Below, piece after piece: positions 8,814-17,958 of a DNA stretch of 64,000 nt. The notes beneath the pieces are model-generated. The model did no database searches. It worked only from the letters and a program-made list of their open reading frames with translations, and had not been told where the DNA came from. This DNA is from JBOGXA01 sp050694175. Lineage in GTDB: Bacteria; Actinomycetota; CADDZG01; WHSQ01. The DNA lies in NCBI GenBank assembly GCA_050694175.1, contig JBOGXA010000014.1:1-64000 (forward strand). The letters are read 5' to 3'. The number at the start of each line of letters is the position of its first letter. The first letter of the stretch is position 1. The position numbers and the translations under genes are program-made.

Positions 8814-9935
8814 TCAGGGTGCGATGCGGCCCTGGATGAACTTCGTGAGAACCGGGAACAGCGTGTAGATGACGACGGCGCCCACCGCCACGGGCAGGGC
8901 GAAGATGAACTCGTCGTGATCGAGAAACGAGTACGCGAGCCCGGCCCCCGCCGCCAGCGCCGCCCAGATGTACATCACGAGGACGGCCTGCCGGTGCCCG
9001 TGGCCGAGGTCCATGAGGCGATGGTGGATGTGCTCCTTGTCGGCGTGGAAGACACTGCGTCGCCGGCTCGCCCGCCGGACGATGGCGAACAGCGCGTCGA
9101 GGATCGGGATGACCAGCACCATCAACGGGATCAACAGAGGGAAATAGGCCAGGAACACCGTCGAGGTCGAGGTCGACGTCGATTGGACCTCGGGCGGGGC
9201 ATTCCCGATGCCCGCCATCGTCGCGGCGCCCAACACGAGCCCGAGGAGCATCGCGCCGGAGTCGCCCATGAAGATGCGGGCCGGATGGAAGTTGTGCCTG
9301 AGAAATCCGACCGCGGCCCCGACGATGATGATCGCGGCGAGCGGGGCCGAGGAGATCACCCCGAAATACTCGTCTACGTAGAGGCGGTAACTGAACACGA
9401 AGAATGCCGATGCGGCGATCGCCGCCAGGCCCGCCGCGAGCCCGTCGAGGCCGTCGACCAGGTTCATCGCGTTGATGGTCGCGACGAGCCACACGACCGT
9501 GACGATCACAGACACGTCGTCGCTGAGGATCACATACTGATCGGGGAGAAGGACGCCCTGCATCTTCACGCCCGCCAGGAACAGGATTCCCGCCGCGAAC
9601 ACCTGCCCGGCAAGCTTGACGGGGGCCGGAAGGTCGTGGAAATCGTCGACCGCTCCGAGGACGAAGACGACGAGGCCGGCGAGAAGTATCCCCAGCGGCT
9701 CGGACGTGGCGGTGAACACGCTTTCGAACTCGGGCATGGTGCTGGCCAGAGCCCCCGCGCCGACAATGCCCAGCAGGATCGCAAGCCCGCCCAGTGTGGG
9801 CGTGGGATTGGCGTGCACTTTGCGGTCGCTCGGATGATCGACGGCTCCCAGCCTCGCCGCGAGCCAGCGAACTCCCGGCGTCGTCACAAACGTAATGACG
9901 GCCGCCGCCAGTCCGACGAGCAGATATGGGATCAC
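8814..9935 (-). CDS. Undecaprenyl-phosphate N-acetylhexosamine-1-phosphate transferase (WecA/TagO type)
   Basis: Polytopic membrane enzyme (373 residues, about ten hydrophobic segments) that moves a sugar-1-phosphate from a UDP sugar to undecaprenyl or decaprenyl phosphate, starting a cell-wall linkage unit, arabinogalactan or teichoic acid. Signatures: NAMNLVDGLDGLAAG, the metal-site segment FMGDSGAMLLG, and the HADKEHIHHRLMDLGHGHR loop whose HIHHRL motif separates WecA/TagO/Rfe enzymes from MraY. Placement between glyA and the atp operon matches actinobacterial genomes, where this gene is wecA. The start overlaps the glyA stop by 4 bases. Confidence 0.92.
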   Translation of the reverse strand: MIPYLLVGLAAAVITFVTTPGVRWLAARLGAVDHPSDRKVHANPTPTLGGLAILLGIVGAGALASTMPEFESVFTATSEPLGILLAGLVVFVLGAVDDFHDLPAPVKLAGQVFAAGILFLAGVKMQGVLLPDQYVILSDDVSVIVTVVWLVATINAMNLVDGLDGLAAGLAAIAASAFFVFSYRLYVDEYFGVISSAPLAAIIIVGAAVGFLRHNFHPARIFMGDSGAMLLGLVLGAATMAGIGNAPPEVQSTSTSTSTVFLAYFPLLIPLMVLVIPILDALFAIVRRASRRRSVFHADKEHIHHRLMDLGHGHRQAVLVMYIWAALAAGAGLAYSFLDHDEFIFALPVAVGAVVIYTLFPVLTKFIQGRIAP

Positions 9936-11197
9936 GCCACGTCCGGGTAGGGACGGAATCGCTGGGTCAACTGCTTAACCCGGCTCCTCACCTCGATCTT
10001 CGCCTCCTCCGAGTCATCTTTGAGAGCGATTGCGATCAGCCTCGCCACCTCCGACGCTTCCTCACCCTTCATCCCGCAGGTGGTCATCGCAGGAGTACCG
10101 ATCCGGATACCCGATGCAATGAAGGGCTTCTCGGGGTCGTATGGGATCGCGTTCTTGTTGACTGTGATGCCCACGTCGTCGAGCCGCTCCTCCGCGACTT
10201 TGCCGGTCAGGCCGACCGGTCGCAGGTCGACCAGCATCAAGTGATTGTCGGTGCCGCCGGACACTATTTCCAGACCTTCGGCGACGAACGTTTCGGCCAT
10301 GGTGTTCGCGTTCTCGACGACCTGACGGGCATAGGCCTTGAACTCGTCGGTCGCCGCCTCCGCGAGGCAGACCGCCTTGGCGGCAATCGAGTGCATCAAA
10401 GGACCGCCCTGCCACGCGGGGAAGACGCTCTTGTCGATGGCCGAAGCGTGCTCTTCCCGGCACATGATCATCGCCCCCCGGGGGCCCCGCAGCGTCTTGT
10501 GCGTGGTGCAGGTCACCACGTCCGCGTGGGGAATGGGGCTGGGATGTGCTCCGCCTGCCACCAGACCGATGAAATGGGCCGCGTCGACGACGAAGATCGC
10601 TCCGACCTCGTCGGCGATCTCGCGAAAAACCGCGAAATCCCACCAACGTGAATATGCAGTCGCACCGGCAACAATGAGCTTGGGTCTCTCCCTGCGCGCG
10701 ATCGCTCGCACCTCGTCGTAGTCGATCAGACCGTCTTTCTCTCGCACGCCGTAGGAGACAACATCGAAGAGCTTGCCGGTGAAGTTCACAGGGTGACCGT
10801 GTGTCAGGTGACCGCCGTGAGGCAGCGCCATCCCCATGAACTTGTCCCCCGGTTCGAGAAAGGCGAAGTAAGCGGCCGCGTTCGCCTGAGCTCCGGCGTG
10901 GGGCTGGACGTTGACGTGCTCGGCGCCGAAGAGATCCTTAGCCCGCTGAATGGCCAAGTTCTCGACAACGTCGACGAACTCACAGCCCCCGTAATAACGC
11001 TTCCCCGGGTAGCCCTCCGCGTACTTGTTCGTCAGCGGTGTACCCAATGCGGCCAGAACAGCCGGTGAGGAGAAGTTCTCCGACGCTATGAGCTCGATCT
11101 TGGTGTTCTCGCGATTGACCTCGCCCAGAATCGCTTCGGCGATCTCCGGATCGATCTTTTCGACGGCCTGCCAGTCGGCCCATCCCGGGTTACTCAT
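9932..11197 (-). CDS. glyA: Serine hydroxymethyltransferase
   Basis: PLP enzyme that converts serine and tetrahydrofolate to glycine and methylene-tetrahydrofolate in the cytoplasm. The 421-residue protein carries ENFSSPAVLAALGTPLTNKYAEGYPGKRYYGGCE, the PLP lysine in VTCTTHKTLRGPRGA, and the C-terminal RIGTPAMTTCGM block. Two starts are possible: GTG at 11203 and ATG at 11197; AGGAG seven bases before the ATG favours 11197. It overlaps the end of rpiB by 8 bases and the following transferase gene by 4. Confidence 0.97.
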   Translation of the reverse strand: MSNPGWADWQAVEKIDPEIAEAILGEVNRENTKIELIASENFSSPAVLAALGTPLTNKYAEGYPGKRYYGGCEFVDVVENLAIQRAKDLFGAEHVNVQPHAGAQANAAAYFAFLEPGDKFMGMALPHGGHLTHGHPVNFTGKLFDVVSYGVREKDGLIDYDEVRAIARRERPKLIVAGATAYSRWWDFAVFREIADEVGAIFVVDAAHFIGLVAGGAHPSPIPHADVVTCTTHKTLRGPRGAMIMCREEHASAIDKSVFPAWQGGPLMHSIAAKAVCLAEAATDEFKAYARQVVENANTMAETFVAEGLEIVSGGTDNHLMLVDLRPVGLTGKVAEERLDDVGITVNKNAIPYDPEKPFIASGIRIGTPAMTTCGMKGEEASEVARLIAIALKDDSEEAKIEVRSRVKQLTQRFRPYPDVA

Positions 11198-11645
11198 CTC
11201 CACACTCCTGTTTTTCGACCTCTGCTATCTGCCCGGTGCGTCGTGCGTGGCGCCCGCCCTCGAACGGCGTCGAGAGGAAGACATCCACGATCGCGCACGC
11301 GTACTCCTCGGCGAGCACACGCCCTCCCAGCGCAAGTACGTTCGCATCGTTGTGCTCGCGGGCCAGGCGCGCCATGTACTCACTTTGACACAGGGCCGCC
11401 CGGACGCCGTGGACCTTGTTTGCTGCCATCTGCTCACCCTGCCCGCTGCCGCCAAACACGATCCCGAAGTCGGCCCTGCCCCCTGCTACCGCGCGCGCCA
11501 CCGACGCACAGAAACCTGGGTAGTCGACCGATTCTTCCGAATCGGTGCCGAAGTCCTCGATCTCGTGGCCGAACCCGGCGAGGTGCTTCGCAACCGCGAC
11601 CTTGAGCCTGTAACCCGCGTGGTCCCCCCCGAGTGCGACCCTCAC
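11190..11645 (-). CDS. rpiB: Ribose-5-phosphate isomerase B
   Basis: Interconverts ribose-5-phosphate and ribulose-5-phosphate in the pentose phosphate pathway, 151 residues. Visible family marks are VALGGDHAGYRLK at the N-terminus, GTDSEESVDYPGF, GIVFGGSGQGEQMAANKVHGVRAALC, and NVLALGGRVL. Where many RpiB enzymes have a catalytic Cys in the CGTG loop, this one has GGSGQGE, a variant found in actinobacterial RpiB. The start is GTG at 11645, sharing GTGA with the stop of the upstream phosphatase gene. The frame is open further upstream but that part is the phosphatase in another frame. Confidence 0.93.
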   Translation of the reverse strand: MRVALGGDHAGYRLKVAVAKHLAGFGHEIEDFGTDSEESVDYPGFCASVARAVAGGRADFGIVFGGSGQGEQMAANKVHGVRAALCQSEYMARLAREHNDANVLALGGRVLAEEYACAIVDVFLSTPFEGGRHARRTGQIAEVEKQECGDE

Positions 11646-12172
11646 GAACGGGAGTCTATTGCGTCCACCATCGCAGCCACCCCTGCCATCAGATCGGAGA
11701 CGCAGCGCCGGTACGCGTTGGGGCCGAGTCCGATGGGGTCGTCGACGTCGAGCGACCGCCGGGATGCCGGCCGTTCGCCTGCCAGGAGGGCACGCAGGCC
11801 TCCGGACGCGTCCACCCATGCAGGGGCCGGTCTGATCTCGGCGAGCTCCTTCATCAGCCGCACCTTGGTCAGAGCGTGGGGCGCGAGGTCCTCTATCTCG
11901 TGCACATGAACGCTTGTCATCGCGACGACGAGATCGGCCCGATCCAGGGCCTCGCGCGTCAGGGATCGGGATCGGTGGGCCGTCAGATCGATCCCGAGCG
12001 CATCGAGGGCCCGAATCGCTTCGTTGGTTGCCGGACTTCCGTCCGTCGCCCATGTCCCCGCCGATGAGATCTCGATCCCATCAAGACCTCGGCCCTCGAC
12101 GGCGCTGCGAAGAATTGCCTCCGCCATCGGAGACCTGCACAGGTTGCCGGTGCACACGAACAAAACTCTCAT
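11642..12172 (-). CDS. Low-molecular-weight protein-tyrosine phosphatase family protein
   Basis: A 177-residue protein with the phosphate-binding loop at the N-terminus (VLFVCTGNLCRSPMAEAI; catalytic Cys about residue 8, Arg six later) and a late aspartate in DVDDPIGLGPNAY that serves as the general acid. Family members remove phosphate from tyrosine or act as arginine phosphatases or arsenate reductases; the first is most likely. GAGGG lies four to five bases before ATG 12172. It is the promoter-proximal gene of the block running through rpiB and glyA, and is divergent from the M32 peptidase gene. Confidence 0.88.
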   Translation of the reverse strand: MRVLFVCTGNLCRSPMAEAILRSAVEGRGLDGIEISSAGTWATDGSPATNEAIRALDALGIDLTAHRSRSLTREALDRADLVVAMTSVHVHEIEDLAPHALTKVRLMKELAEIRPAPAWVDASGGLRALLAGERPASRRSLDVDDPIGLGPNAYRRCVSDLMAGVAAMVDAIDSRS

Positions 12173-12242
12173 TGCGCCCTCAGTGTGCCAGCCTCGGTGT
12201 GCCGGTAACACGCATAAGAGGTAATTAGTTAGGGTCGCTGCC

Positions 12243-13742
12243 ATGTCCCAAGCATGGCAAAAGCTGAAACCGCGCCTGGATGAGCTCCGCGACCTGGGCG
12301 GCGCCATCGCTCTGCTGCACTGGGATCAGCTGGTGATGATGCCGCCACGCGGTGGCGATGCGCGAGCTCAGAGCGCCGCGACCGTCGAGTCGATCGCGCA
12401 CGCTCGGTTGACCGATCCTGCGGTTGGGGATCTGCTGGGCGAGCTCGCCGGTGCAAGCAACCTCGACCGCAACCAGAGGGCTCACGTGCGAGTGCTGAAA
12501 AGGTGGCATGACCGTGAGGTGAAGATTCCACCGGAACTAGTGCGCGAGCTTGCGGAGGCGCGTGCCCTCGCGTATCAGGTGTGGACTGAAGCGCGGCCCG
12601 CGTCCGACTTCGAAATGCTCAAGCCCCACCTGGAGCACCTCGTCCAGCTGAAGAAGCGCGAGGCCGACGCGGTCGGGTACGAGGCCGAACGCTACGACGC
12701 GCTGATGGACGTCTACGAACCCGACGTGACCGCGCACGAGATCGAAGTCATGTTCGCGGAGCTGGCAAGCGAGCTAAAGCCCTTGTCCGACGCGGTCCTC
12801 GAGGCGGCCGGCAACCCTCCCGAGTTCCTGCACGGCGTCTTCGATGAGGGCCGGCAGCGGAACGTGTGTCGCTGGCTGGTCGATGTCCTCGGTTTCGATT
12901 TCGAGGGCGGACGTCTCGATGAGTCGCCCCACCCATTCACGATCGCGCTCGCGGCCGGGGATGTCCGTCAAACGATTCGCACCGAACCAAACAGCGTGCT
13001 GCCCTCCGTGTATGCGGCCATTCACGAAACAGGTCATGCCCTCTACGAGCAGGGCATCCCGGTCGATCTGGCCGGCCTTCCGGCGGGCAATGCCGCGTCG
13101 CTCGGGATGCACGAGTCTCAATCCCGCTTGTGGGAAAACCAGGTCGGCCGCAGCCGCGCATTCACCGACTTCCTTCTGCCGCAGTTGAAAGAGGCGTTTC
13201 CCGATCAGCTCGGAACCGTGACCCCGGAGGAGTTCCATCGAGGCGTGAACCATCCGCAACGCACGTTGATCCGCGTGAACGCCGATGAGGTCACCTACAA
13301 CCTTCACGTGATCAACCGCTTCGAGCTCGAGCTGGCGTTGTTCAGGGAGGAGCTGGAGGTCGACGATCTTCCGGGCGCGTGGGGCGACGCCATGGAACAG
13401 CGCCTCGGCACCCGTCCGGACTCGGATGCTGAGGGGGTGCTGCAGGACATGCACTGGCCCACAGGAGCATTCGGCTACTTCCCCACCTACACAATCGGGA
13501 CTCTGTATGCGGCGGCGTTTTACACGAGGGCGGCCGAGGACCTGGATTCTCTCAACGAACAATTGCGCCGGGGTGAGACGGGCCGTCTACTCGAGTGGCT
13601 CAGAGAGAAGGTGCACTCACAGGCGTTCCTGAAATCCGCTAAAGACATCGGCGAAAGCGTGATCGGGGGGCCGCTCACCGTGAAGCCATTTCTCGATCAC
13701 CTGCGCGAGAAGTACTCCGCCATCTACGACCAGCGCTTCTAG
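12243..13742 (+). CDS. M32 family zinc carboxypeptidase (Taq type)
   Basis: Cytoplasmic metallocarboxypeptidase of 499 residues, all helical by appearance, the normal M32 length. The zinc motif HETGH lies near residue 260 (AAIHETGHALYEQGIP), followed by the M32-specific block GMHESQSRLWENQVGRSRAF holding the third ligand, and HRGVNHPQRTLIRVNADEVTYNLHVINRFELE. C-terminal marks are DMHWPTGAFGYFPTYTIGTLYAAAF. It is alone on the plus strand, with a 70-base divergent promoter gap from the phosphatase gene, and converges on Sua5 with only 3 bases between stops. Confidence 0.95.
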   Translation: MSQAWQKLKPRLDELRDLGGAIALLHWDQLVMMPPRGGDARAQSAATVESIAHARLTDPAVGDLLGELAGASNLDRNQRAHVRVLKRWHDREVKIPPELVRELAEARALAYQVWTEARPASDFEMLKPHLEHLVQLKKREADAVGYEAERYDALMDVYEPDVTAHEIEVMFAELASELKPLSDAVLEAAGNPPEFLHGVFDEGRQRNVCRWLVDVLGFDFEGGRLDESPHPFTIALAAGDVRQTIRTEPNSVLPSVYAAIHETGHALYEQGIPVDLAGLPAGNAASLGMHESQSRLWENQVGRSRAFTDFLLPQLKEAFPDQLGTVTPEEFHRGVNHPQRTLIRVNADEVTYNLHVINRFELELALFREELEVDDLPGAWGDAMEQRLGTRPDSDAEGVLQDMHWPTGAFGYFPTYTIGTLYAAAFYTRAAEDLDSLNEQLRRGETGRLLEWLREKVHSQAFLKSAKDIGESVIGGPLTVKPFLDHLREKYSAIYDQRF

Positions 13743-13745
13743 AGC

Positions 13746-14315
13746 TCACGCGCACGGTTCTATCGGACCGGCCCGCAGGATCTCCGGCTCGCCCAGCAAC
13801 GACATCACGGTCGAGGGCGCGCCGTTGCAAGTGCCTCCGTCGATGACGACCTCGATGGTGGCGCCGAAGATCCGGCCGGCGTCGGCGGCCGTCGTCGCGG
13901 GGGCATCTCCCGACCTGTTGGCACTGGTCACCGCCAGCGGACCAGAGCGTCGAAGGAGTGCGAGAGCGGGCTCACACGCCGGAACGCGCACGGCAACTCC
14001 CCCGACGTGCAACCCACCGAGTTCCGGTTCGAAGTCCGGTGCGCGCGGCAGGACCAGCGTCAGGGGGCCAGGCCAGTGGCTCCCGGCAAGCCGCGTTGCG
14101 CGCTCATCAAACGTCACCACCGAGGCGAGGTCCTCGATCGAGGCTCCGAGGACGGGAAGAGGGTTGCTCTCCGATCGCCCCTTGGCGCGAAAGATCGCCT
14201 CGATTGCCACAGGCCGGTCGGGAAGCGCGCCGATCCCGTAGACCGTGTCGGTGGGAAGGACCACGATCCCGCCTCGTCGCAACGAGGCCACGGCGCGGTC
14301 GATGTCGGACGTCAT
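13746..14315 (-). CDS. L-threonylcarbamoyladenylate synthase (Sua5/YciO/YrdC family)
   Basis: Makes threonylcarbamoyl-AMP from threonine, bicarbonate and ATP for the t6A base of ANN-reading tRNAs. The 189-residue protein shows RRGGIVVLPTDTVYGIGALP, IFRAKGRSESNPLPV, HWPGPLTLVLPR, VAVRVPACEPALALL and TSANRSGDAPATTAAD. The length means only the YrdC domain is present, without the Sua5 C-terminal domain. ATG at 14315 shares ATGA with the prmC stop, the usual gene pair order. Confidence 0.94.
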   Translation of the reverse strand: MTSDIDRAVASLRRGGIVVLPTDTVYGIGALPDRPVAIEAIFRAKGRSESNPLPVLGASIEDLASVVTFDERATRLAGSHWPGPLTLVLPRAPDFEPELGGLHVGGVAVRVPACEPALALLRRSGPLAVTSANRSGDAPATTAADAGRIFGATIEVVIDGGTCNGAPSTVMSLLGEPEILRAGPIEPCA

Positions 14316-15127
14316 TGCCGAGCGCGTCCCTCGGCGATGCGAGGACGGCCGGTGAGATCGGCATGAACGCCGACCTCCCTGTAGCCGGCGGCGTCGAACT
14401 GCGCGCTCACTTCGGCAGCCTGCCGCACTCCCATCTCGAGCACCAGCCAGCCACCCGGACGCAGCCACTTGCGGGCGCCGTCGACCAGCCGGCGGATGAC
14501 GTCGAGTCCACGCTCTCCTGCGAACAGCGCCTCATGTGGTTCGTACGCGATGACGTCGCGCTCCACGATGCCGCGCTCCCTAGTTGCCACATAGGGCGGA
14601 TTGGAGACCACCACGTCCACCGACCCACGCAGCTGTGCGGGCAGACCGGCGAGCAGGTCGCACGAGATCAACTCCACCTCGAGTCCGAGAGAGTCACGGT
14701 TCTTCGCCGCCCACCGAAACGCCTCTCCCGATCGCTCGGTTGCGAGCACGCGCGCGTCGGACCTCTCGTCGGCAATGGAGAGAGCAATCGCGCCCGATCC
14801 CGTTCCGCAGTCGACGAGGACACCGTCCTGCGGCAGGCGCGCCATCGCGTGCGCGGCGACCACTTCTGTTTCGGGGCGTGGGATGAGTACTCCGGGGCCC
14901 ACGGCGAGCTCGAGCCGGCGAAAAACCGCCACGCCCGTCAGGTACTGAAGCGGCTCGCCCTCGACGCGCCGGCGCGCCAGCGCCTCGGCCGCGGCCACCC
15001 CTTCCCGTCCGATGCTCGACGCGTCGTCGACGAGATGGGCTCGGTCGAGATGCCCGGCGGCCTGGACGATCCAACGAGCCTCCTGGCCCGACGCATGCAC
15101 GCCTCCCTCGGCCAGGATCTCGCGCAC
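14312..15127 (-). CDS. prmC: Peptide chain release factor N5-glutamine methyltransferase
   Basis: Methylates the GGQ glutamine of release factors using S-adenosylmethionine. The SAM loop VDCGTGSGAIALSIA and the catalytic VVSNPPYVATRE (NPPY) are both intact. As drawn it starts at GTG 15127 (TGGAGG nine bases upstream) with 271 residues. Family N-termini usually begin a little earlier with a PLEVV-like helix, and the frame upstream reads IRPLEVVARVREIL, so a CTG at 15157, overlapping the prfA stop and preceded by GGAG, may be the true start. It directly follows its substrate gene prfA. Confidence 0.93.
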   Translation of the reverse strand: MREILAEGGVHASGQEARWIVQAAGHLDRAHLVDDASSIGREGVAAAEALARRRVEGEPLQYLTGVAVFRRLELAVGPGVLIPRPETEVVAAHAMARLPQDGVLVDCGTGSGAIALSIADERSDARVLATERSGEAFRWAAKNRDSLGLEVELISCDLLAGLPAQLRGSVDVVVSNPPYVATRERGIVERDVIAYEPHEALFAGERGLDVIRRLVDGARKWLRPGGWLVLEMGVRQAAEVSAQFDAAGYREVGVHADLTGRPRIAEGRARQ

Positions 15128-15153
15128 ACGGGCGACGACCTCCAGAGGTCTGA

Positions 15154-16236
15154 TCAGGGGGCTCCTTTGAGACCATCCTCCCGGCTTGATTGCACGAGGT
15201 GGTCGATGATCTCGTCGAGGTCCCCCTCCAACACTTCGGTTAGCCGGTGAGTGGTGAACCCGATGCGGTGGTCGGTGACCCGGTTATCGGGGAAGTTATA
15301 CGTCCGAATCCGCTCGGAGCGGTCGGCCGTACGCACCTGCGAGCGGCGTTCCTCCGACATCTGCTGCTGCTGCTCGTCCTGTTTCATCTGCAGCAGCCGG
15401 GCTCTCAGGATGCGCAAGGCCTTGGCCTTGTTCTGGAGCTGAGACTTCTCGTCCTGGCACGCCACCTCAACGCCGGTCGGAAGATGCCGGATGCGCACGG
15501 CCGAATCTGTCGTGTTGACCGACTGGCCCCCCGGGCCACTCGACCGATACACGTCGATCTTCAGGTCGTTCGGGTCGATATCCACTTCGACGTCCTCCGC
15601 CTCGGGCAGGACCACCACGGCCGCCGCCGAGGTGTGGATGCGCCCGCTCGATTCCGTCACCGGAACCCGCTGGACACGATGGACACCGGCCTCGTGCTTA
15701 AGGCGTGAATAGGCACCCTTCCCCTTCACGGCAAAGGTGACTTCTTTGAAGCCGTTGATCCCGGTCGGATTCGACGACAGTGTCTCTGTCTGGAAACGAT
15801 GGTTCTCTGCATAGCGCTGATACATGCGGAAGAGGTCGGCGGCAAAGAGGCCCGCCTCATCCCCACCGGAGCCCGCTCGGATCTCCATGATGACGTCGCG
15901 CTCGTCGTTGGGGTCTTTCGGTTGGAGGGCCTCGGCCAGTTCCGCTTCCAGCGCGGTGATTCGTCCGGTCAGAGCACTTAGTTCGTCTTCCAGGTAGGTG
16001 CGCTCGTCACTCGAGGCCCCCTTGAGCATGGCCCGGGCCTCGTCCGCGTCTCCCAGGGCGGCCCGGTAGGCGCGCCACGCCACAACGGTGTCCCGCAAAC
16101 CAGAGTGCTCTTTGCCGAGAGCCTTGAGCTGGTCCGGGCGCGCGGCGACGGAGGGGTCCGCTAGCTCGAGCTCGATCTGCTCGAAGCGGGCCTCCCTCTC
16201 TTTGAGCCGCGTTTCCGCCGCCTCGGACAACTGCAT
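15154..16236 (-). CDS. prfA: Peptide chain release factor 1
   Basis: Reads UAA and UAG stop codons and triggers peptide release. 360 residues, the normal size. The recognition tripeptide PVT is at residues 192-194 (VHRVQRVPVTESSGRIHTS) and the catalytic GGQ at 236-238 (SSGPGGQSVNTTDSAVR), then the superdomain block CQDEKSQLQNKAKALRILRARL and TADRSERIRTYNFP. Together with prmC and Sua5 it forms a translation-accuracy cluster. The 5' side faces a divergent secreted-protein gene. Confidence 0.97.
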   Translation of the reverse strand: MQLSEAAETRLKEREARFEQIELELADPSVAARPDQLKALGKEHSGLRDTVVAWRAYRAALGDADEARAMLKGASSDERTYLEDELSALTGRITALEAELAEALQPKDPNDERDVIMEIRAGSGGDEAGLFAADLFRMYQRYAENHRFQTETLSSNPTGINGFKEVTFAVKGKGAYSRLKHEAGVHRVQRVPVTESSGRIHTSAAAVVVLPEAEDVEVDIDPNDLKIDVYRSSGPGGQSVNTTDSAVRIRHLPTGVEVACQDEKSQLQNKAKALRILRARLLQMKQDEQQQQMSEERRSQVRTADRSERIRTYNFPDNRVTDHRIGFTTHRLTEVLEGDLDEIIDHLVQSSREDGLKGAP

Positions 16237-16400
16237 TCGCGCGCACCTCCATCGCCGGCGCAGGGGGATTCATAGGACGCCGGCAAGGCCGGCGCTTTCG
16301 ACACACAAGGATACATCCAGTCCCTTATCACTCCCGTGGTAGGTCCGTCGTTGCCGGGTCGTGTGAAGATCCATCGGCGACGACAATAGGGGTAATGAAG

Positions 16401-17879
16401 ATGCCTCGGTGGGCCCTCCCGGTCACGGCCATCGTGCTCGCGGTCGCCCTGGGCGCGACCGGCGCAATCGCACTCATCCAGCGCAACGACTTGCGCGCTG
16501 CGCGCGCCCGTGCGGATCGCTTCCAGGCGATCCTCGCTCGGGCTCTCGAGCGGCTGGATGACCTCGAGGAAACAAGACCGTCTCCTGGGTCGGATAGGGG
16601 CGACGACCTCGGCGGGTCGGGCGACTCGAGCGACCTGTTGAGCGGCCTCGACATCGGTGGCCTGTCCGAGTGCCTCGGCACGGACGACATGTTCGGTTCC
16701 GGCGAGCAGTCGGGCGACGGCGGAAGCGCTCGCTCGGAGATCCGCACGATTGCACGTCGGGTCGAGGACATCCGCAACCTCGAATTCCGGCACAAGGTGG
16801 GGGTGCGATTCCTTCCCCCGCGCCGTGTTGCCGCGCGCGCCGCGGCTCTCTTTCTCGAGGACTACCGCCCCGGCGTCGCGGCCTCCGAGTCCCTCATCCT
16901 GTCCGCGCTTGGAGCCATCCCCCGGGGCACGGACCTCAGGAAGACGACCAGGGAGCTCCTTGAGTCGCAGGTCGCCGGGTTCTACGTACCAGCGTCGGGC
17001 GAACTTGTTGTGCCGTCCAACGACCCTGAGCAACCTCTCGACGCGGGCGAGAAGATCATCCTCGCCCACGAGCTGGAGCACGCGCTCGCCGATCAGCAAC
17101 TCGGCCTGCCGGTCCCCGAGGAACCGGACCCCAGCGAGTCGGACGCGACGCTGGCCGCGTTGTCCGTCGCGGAAGGGGACGCCACTCTGACGATGCAGCG
17201 CTACGCGCTCCAAGCCATTCCGATCTTCGAACAGATGTCGATGATGAGCGACCCCTCGCTTGCGGCCGCGCAGAGCGCGCTCGACGACACGCCACACTTC
17301 CTGGCGCAGCAACTGATGTTCCCGTACCTGGAAGGGCTCGAGTTCGATTGCGCTCTGTTCACGAAGGGCGGATGGCGGGCCGTGGATCGCGCTTACAAGC
17401 ACCCACCGGCGACTTCGGCCGAAGTGTTGTTCCCCGAGCGTTACCCGTCCAATCGGGGCCCTGTTGACGTGCGCGATCCATCGCCGCCGGACCCGGGTTG
17501 GGAACCCGACTTAGAGTCGACGTTCGGCGCGGCGCACCTGCTGTGGCTGTTCCAGGCGCCCGGCGGCGATGAGGGACGCGCGCTCGCCGATCCGGAGGGT
17601 GAGGTCGCCGCGTGGGCAGGCGGTGAAGTCCATTCGTTCACTCGTGGCTCGTCGCCGGCCGTTGCTCTTGTTCTCGCGCAGCGCTCTGGCGGCGACCTGT
17701 GCGAAGCGATTGTCGAGTGGTACGACGCCGCCTTCGACGACGCCGAGGAGCCCGCGAGGGGCTCGGAGGAGCTCGCCCGCGACGGCGACGCACAGGATGC
17801 GGTGGTCGCCTGCCGGGCCGACCAAGTGCGGGTTGGAATCGGGCCCGACCTTGCCACGGCGCGAGCGCTGGTCGACTAA
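16401..17879 (+). CDS. Secreted or membrane-anchored HExxH protein, putative metallopeptidase
   Basis: About 492 residues. An N-terminal hydrophobic segment (WALPVTAIVLAVALGATGAIAL) acts as signal or anchor and is followed by a coiled segment and a low-complexity Gly/Ser/Asp linker. The zinc-type motif HELEH lies near residue 223 in KIILAHELEHALADQQLG, preceded by AGFYVPASGELVVPS. A Glu about 40-45 residues later (LSVAEGDATLTMQRYA) could be the third ligand, as in gluzincin-like proteins. I do not recognise a named family. ATG at 16401 has AGGGG eight bases upstream; a second ATG two codons earlier is less well spaced. Alone on the plus strand, divergent from prfA. Confidence 0.75.
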   Translation: MPRWALPVTAIVLAVALGATGAIALIQRNDLRAARARADRFQAILARALERLDDLEETRPSPGSDRGDDLGGSGDSSDLLSGLDIGGLSECLGTDDMFGSGEQSGDGGSARSEIRTIARRVEDIRNLEFRHKVGVRFLPPRRVAARAAALFLEDYRPGVAASESLILSALGAIPRGTDLRKTTRELLESQVAGFYVPASGELVVPSNDPEQPLDAGEKIILAHELEHALADQQLGLPVPEEPDPSESDATLAALSVAEGDATLTMQRYALQAIPIFEQMSMMSDPSLAAAQSALDDTPHFLAQQLMFPYLEGLEFDCALFTKGGWRAVDRAYKHPPATSAEVLFPERYPSNRGPVDVRDPSPPDPGWEPDLESTFGAAHLLWLFQAPGGDEGRALADPEGEVAAWAGGEVHSFTRGSSPAVALVLAQRSGGDLCEAIVEWYDAAFDDAEEPARGSEELARDGDAQDAVVACRADQVRVGIGPDLATARALVD

Positions 17880-17958
17880 ATGCCGACGAAATTGTCGCAG
17901 CCAATCCAAAGGAGTCTTACTGAGTGCGACAAGTTGGGCCGTGTTCGGCAAGGCCGCG

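Noticed and set aside
7614..9950. Very long plus-strand open frame (778 codons)
   Set aside because: It runs antisense through atpB, atpI, atpZ and the WecA-like gene, has biased Arg/Asp/Gly/His composition and no family features; it is a by-product of high GC on the opposite strand.
16161..17402. Minus-strand open frame of 413 codons
   Set aside because: Antisense to the exported HExxH gene, which has signal peptide, ribosome site and sensible protein character.
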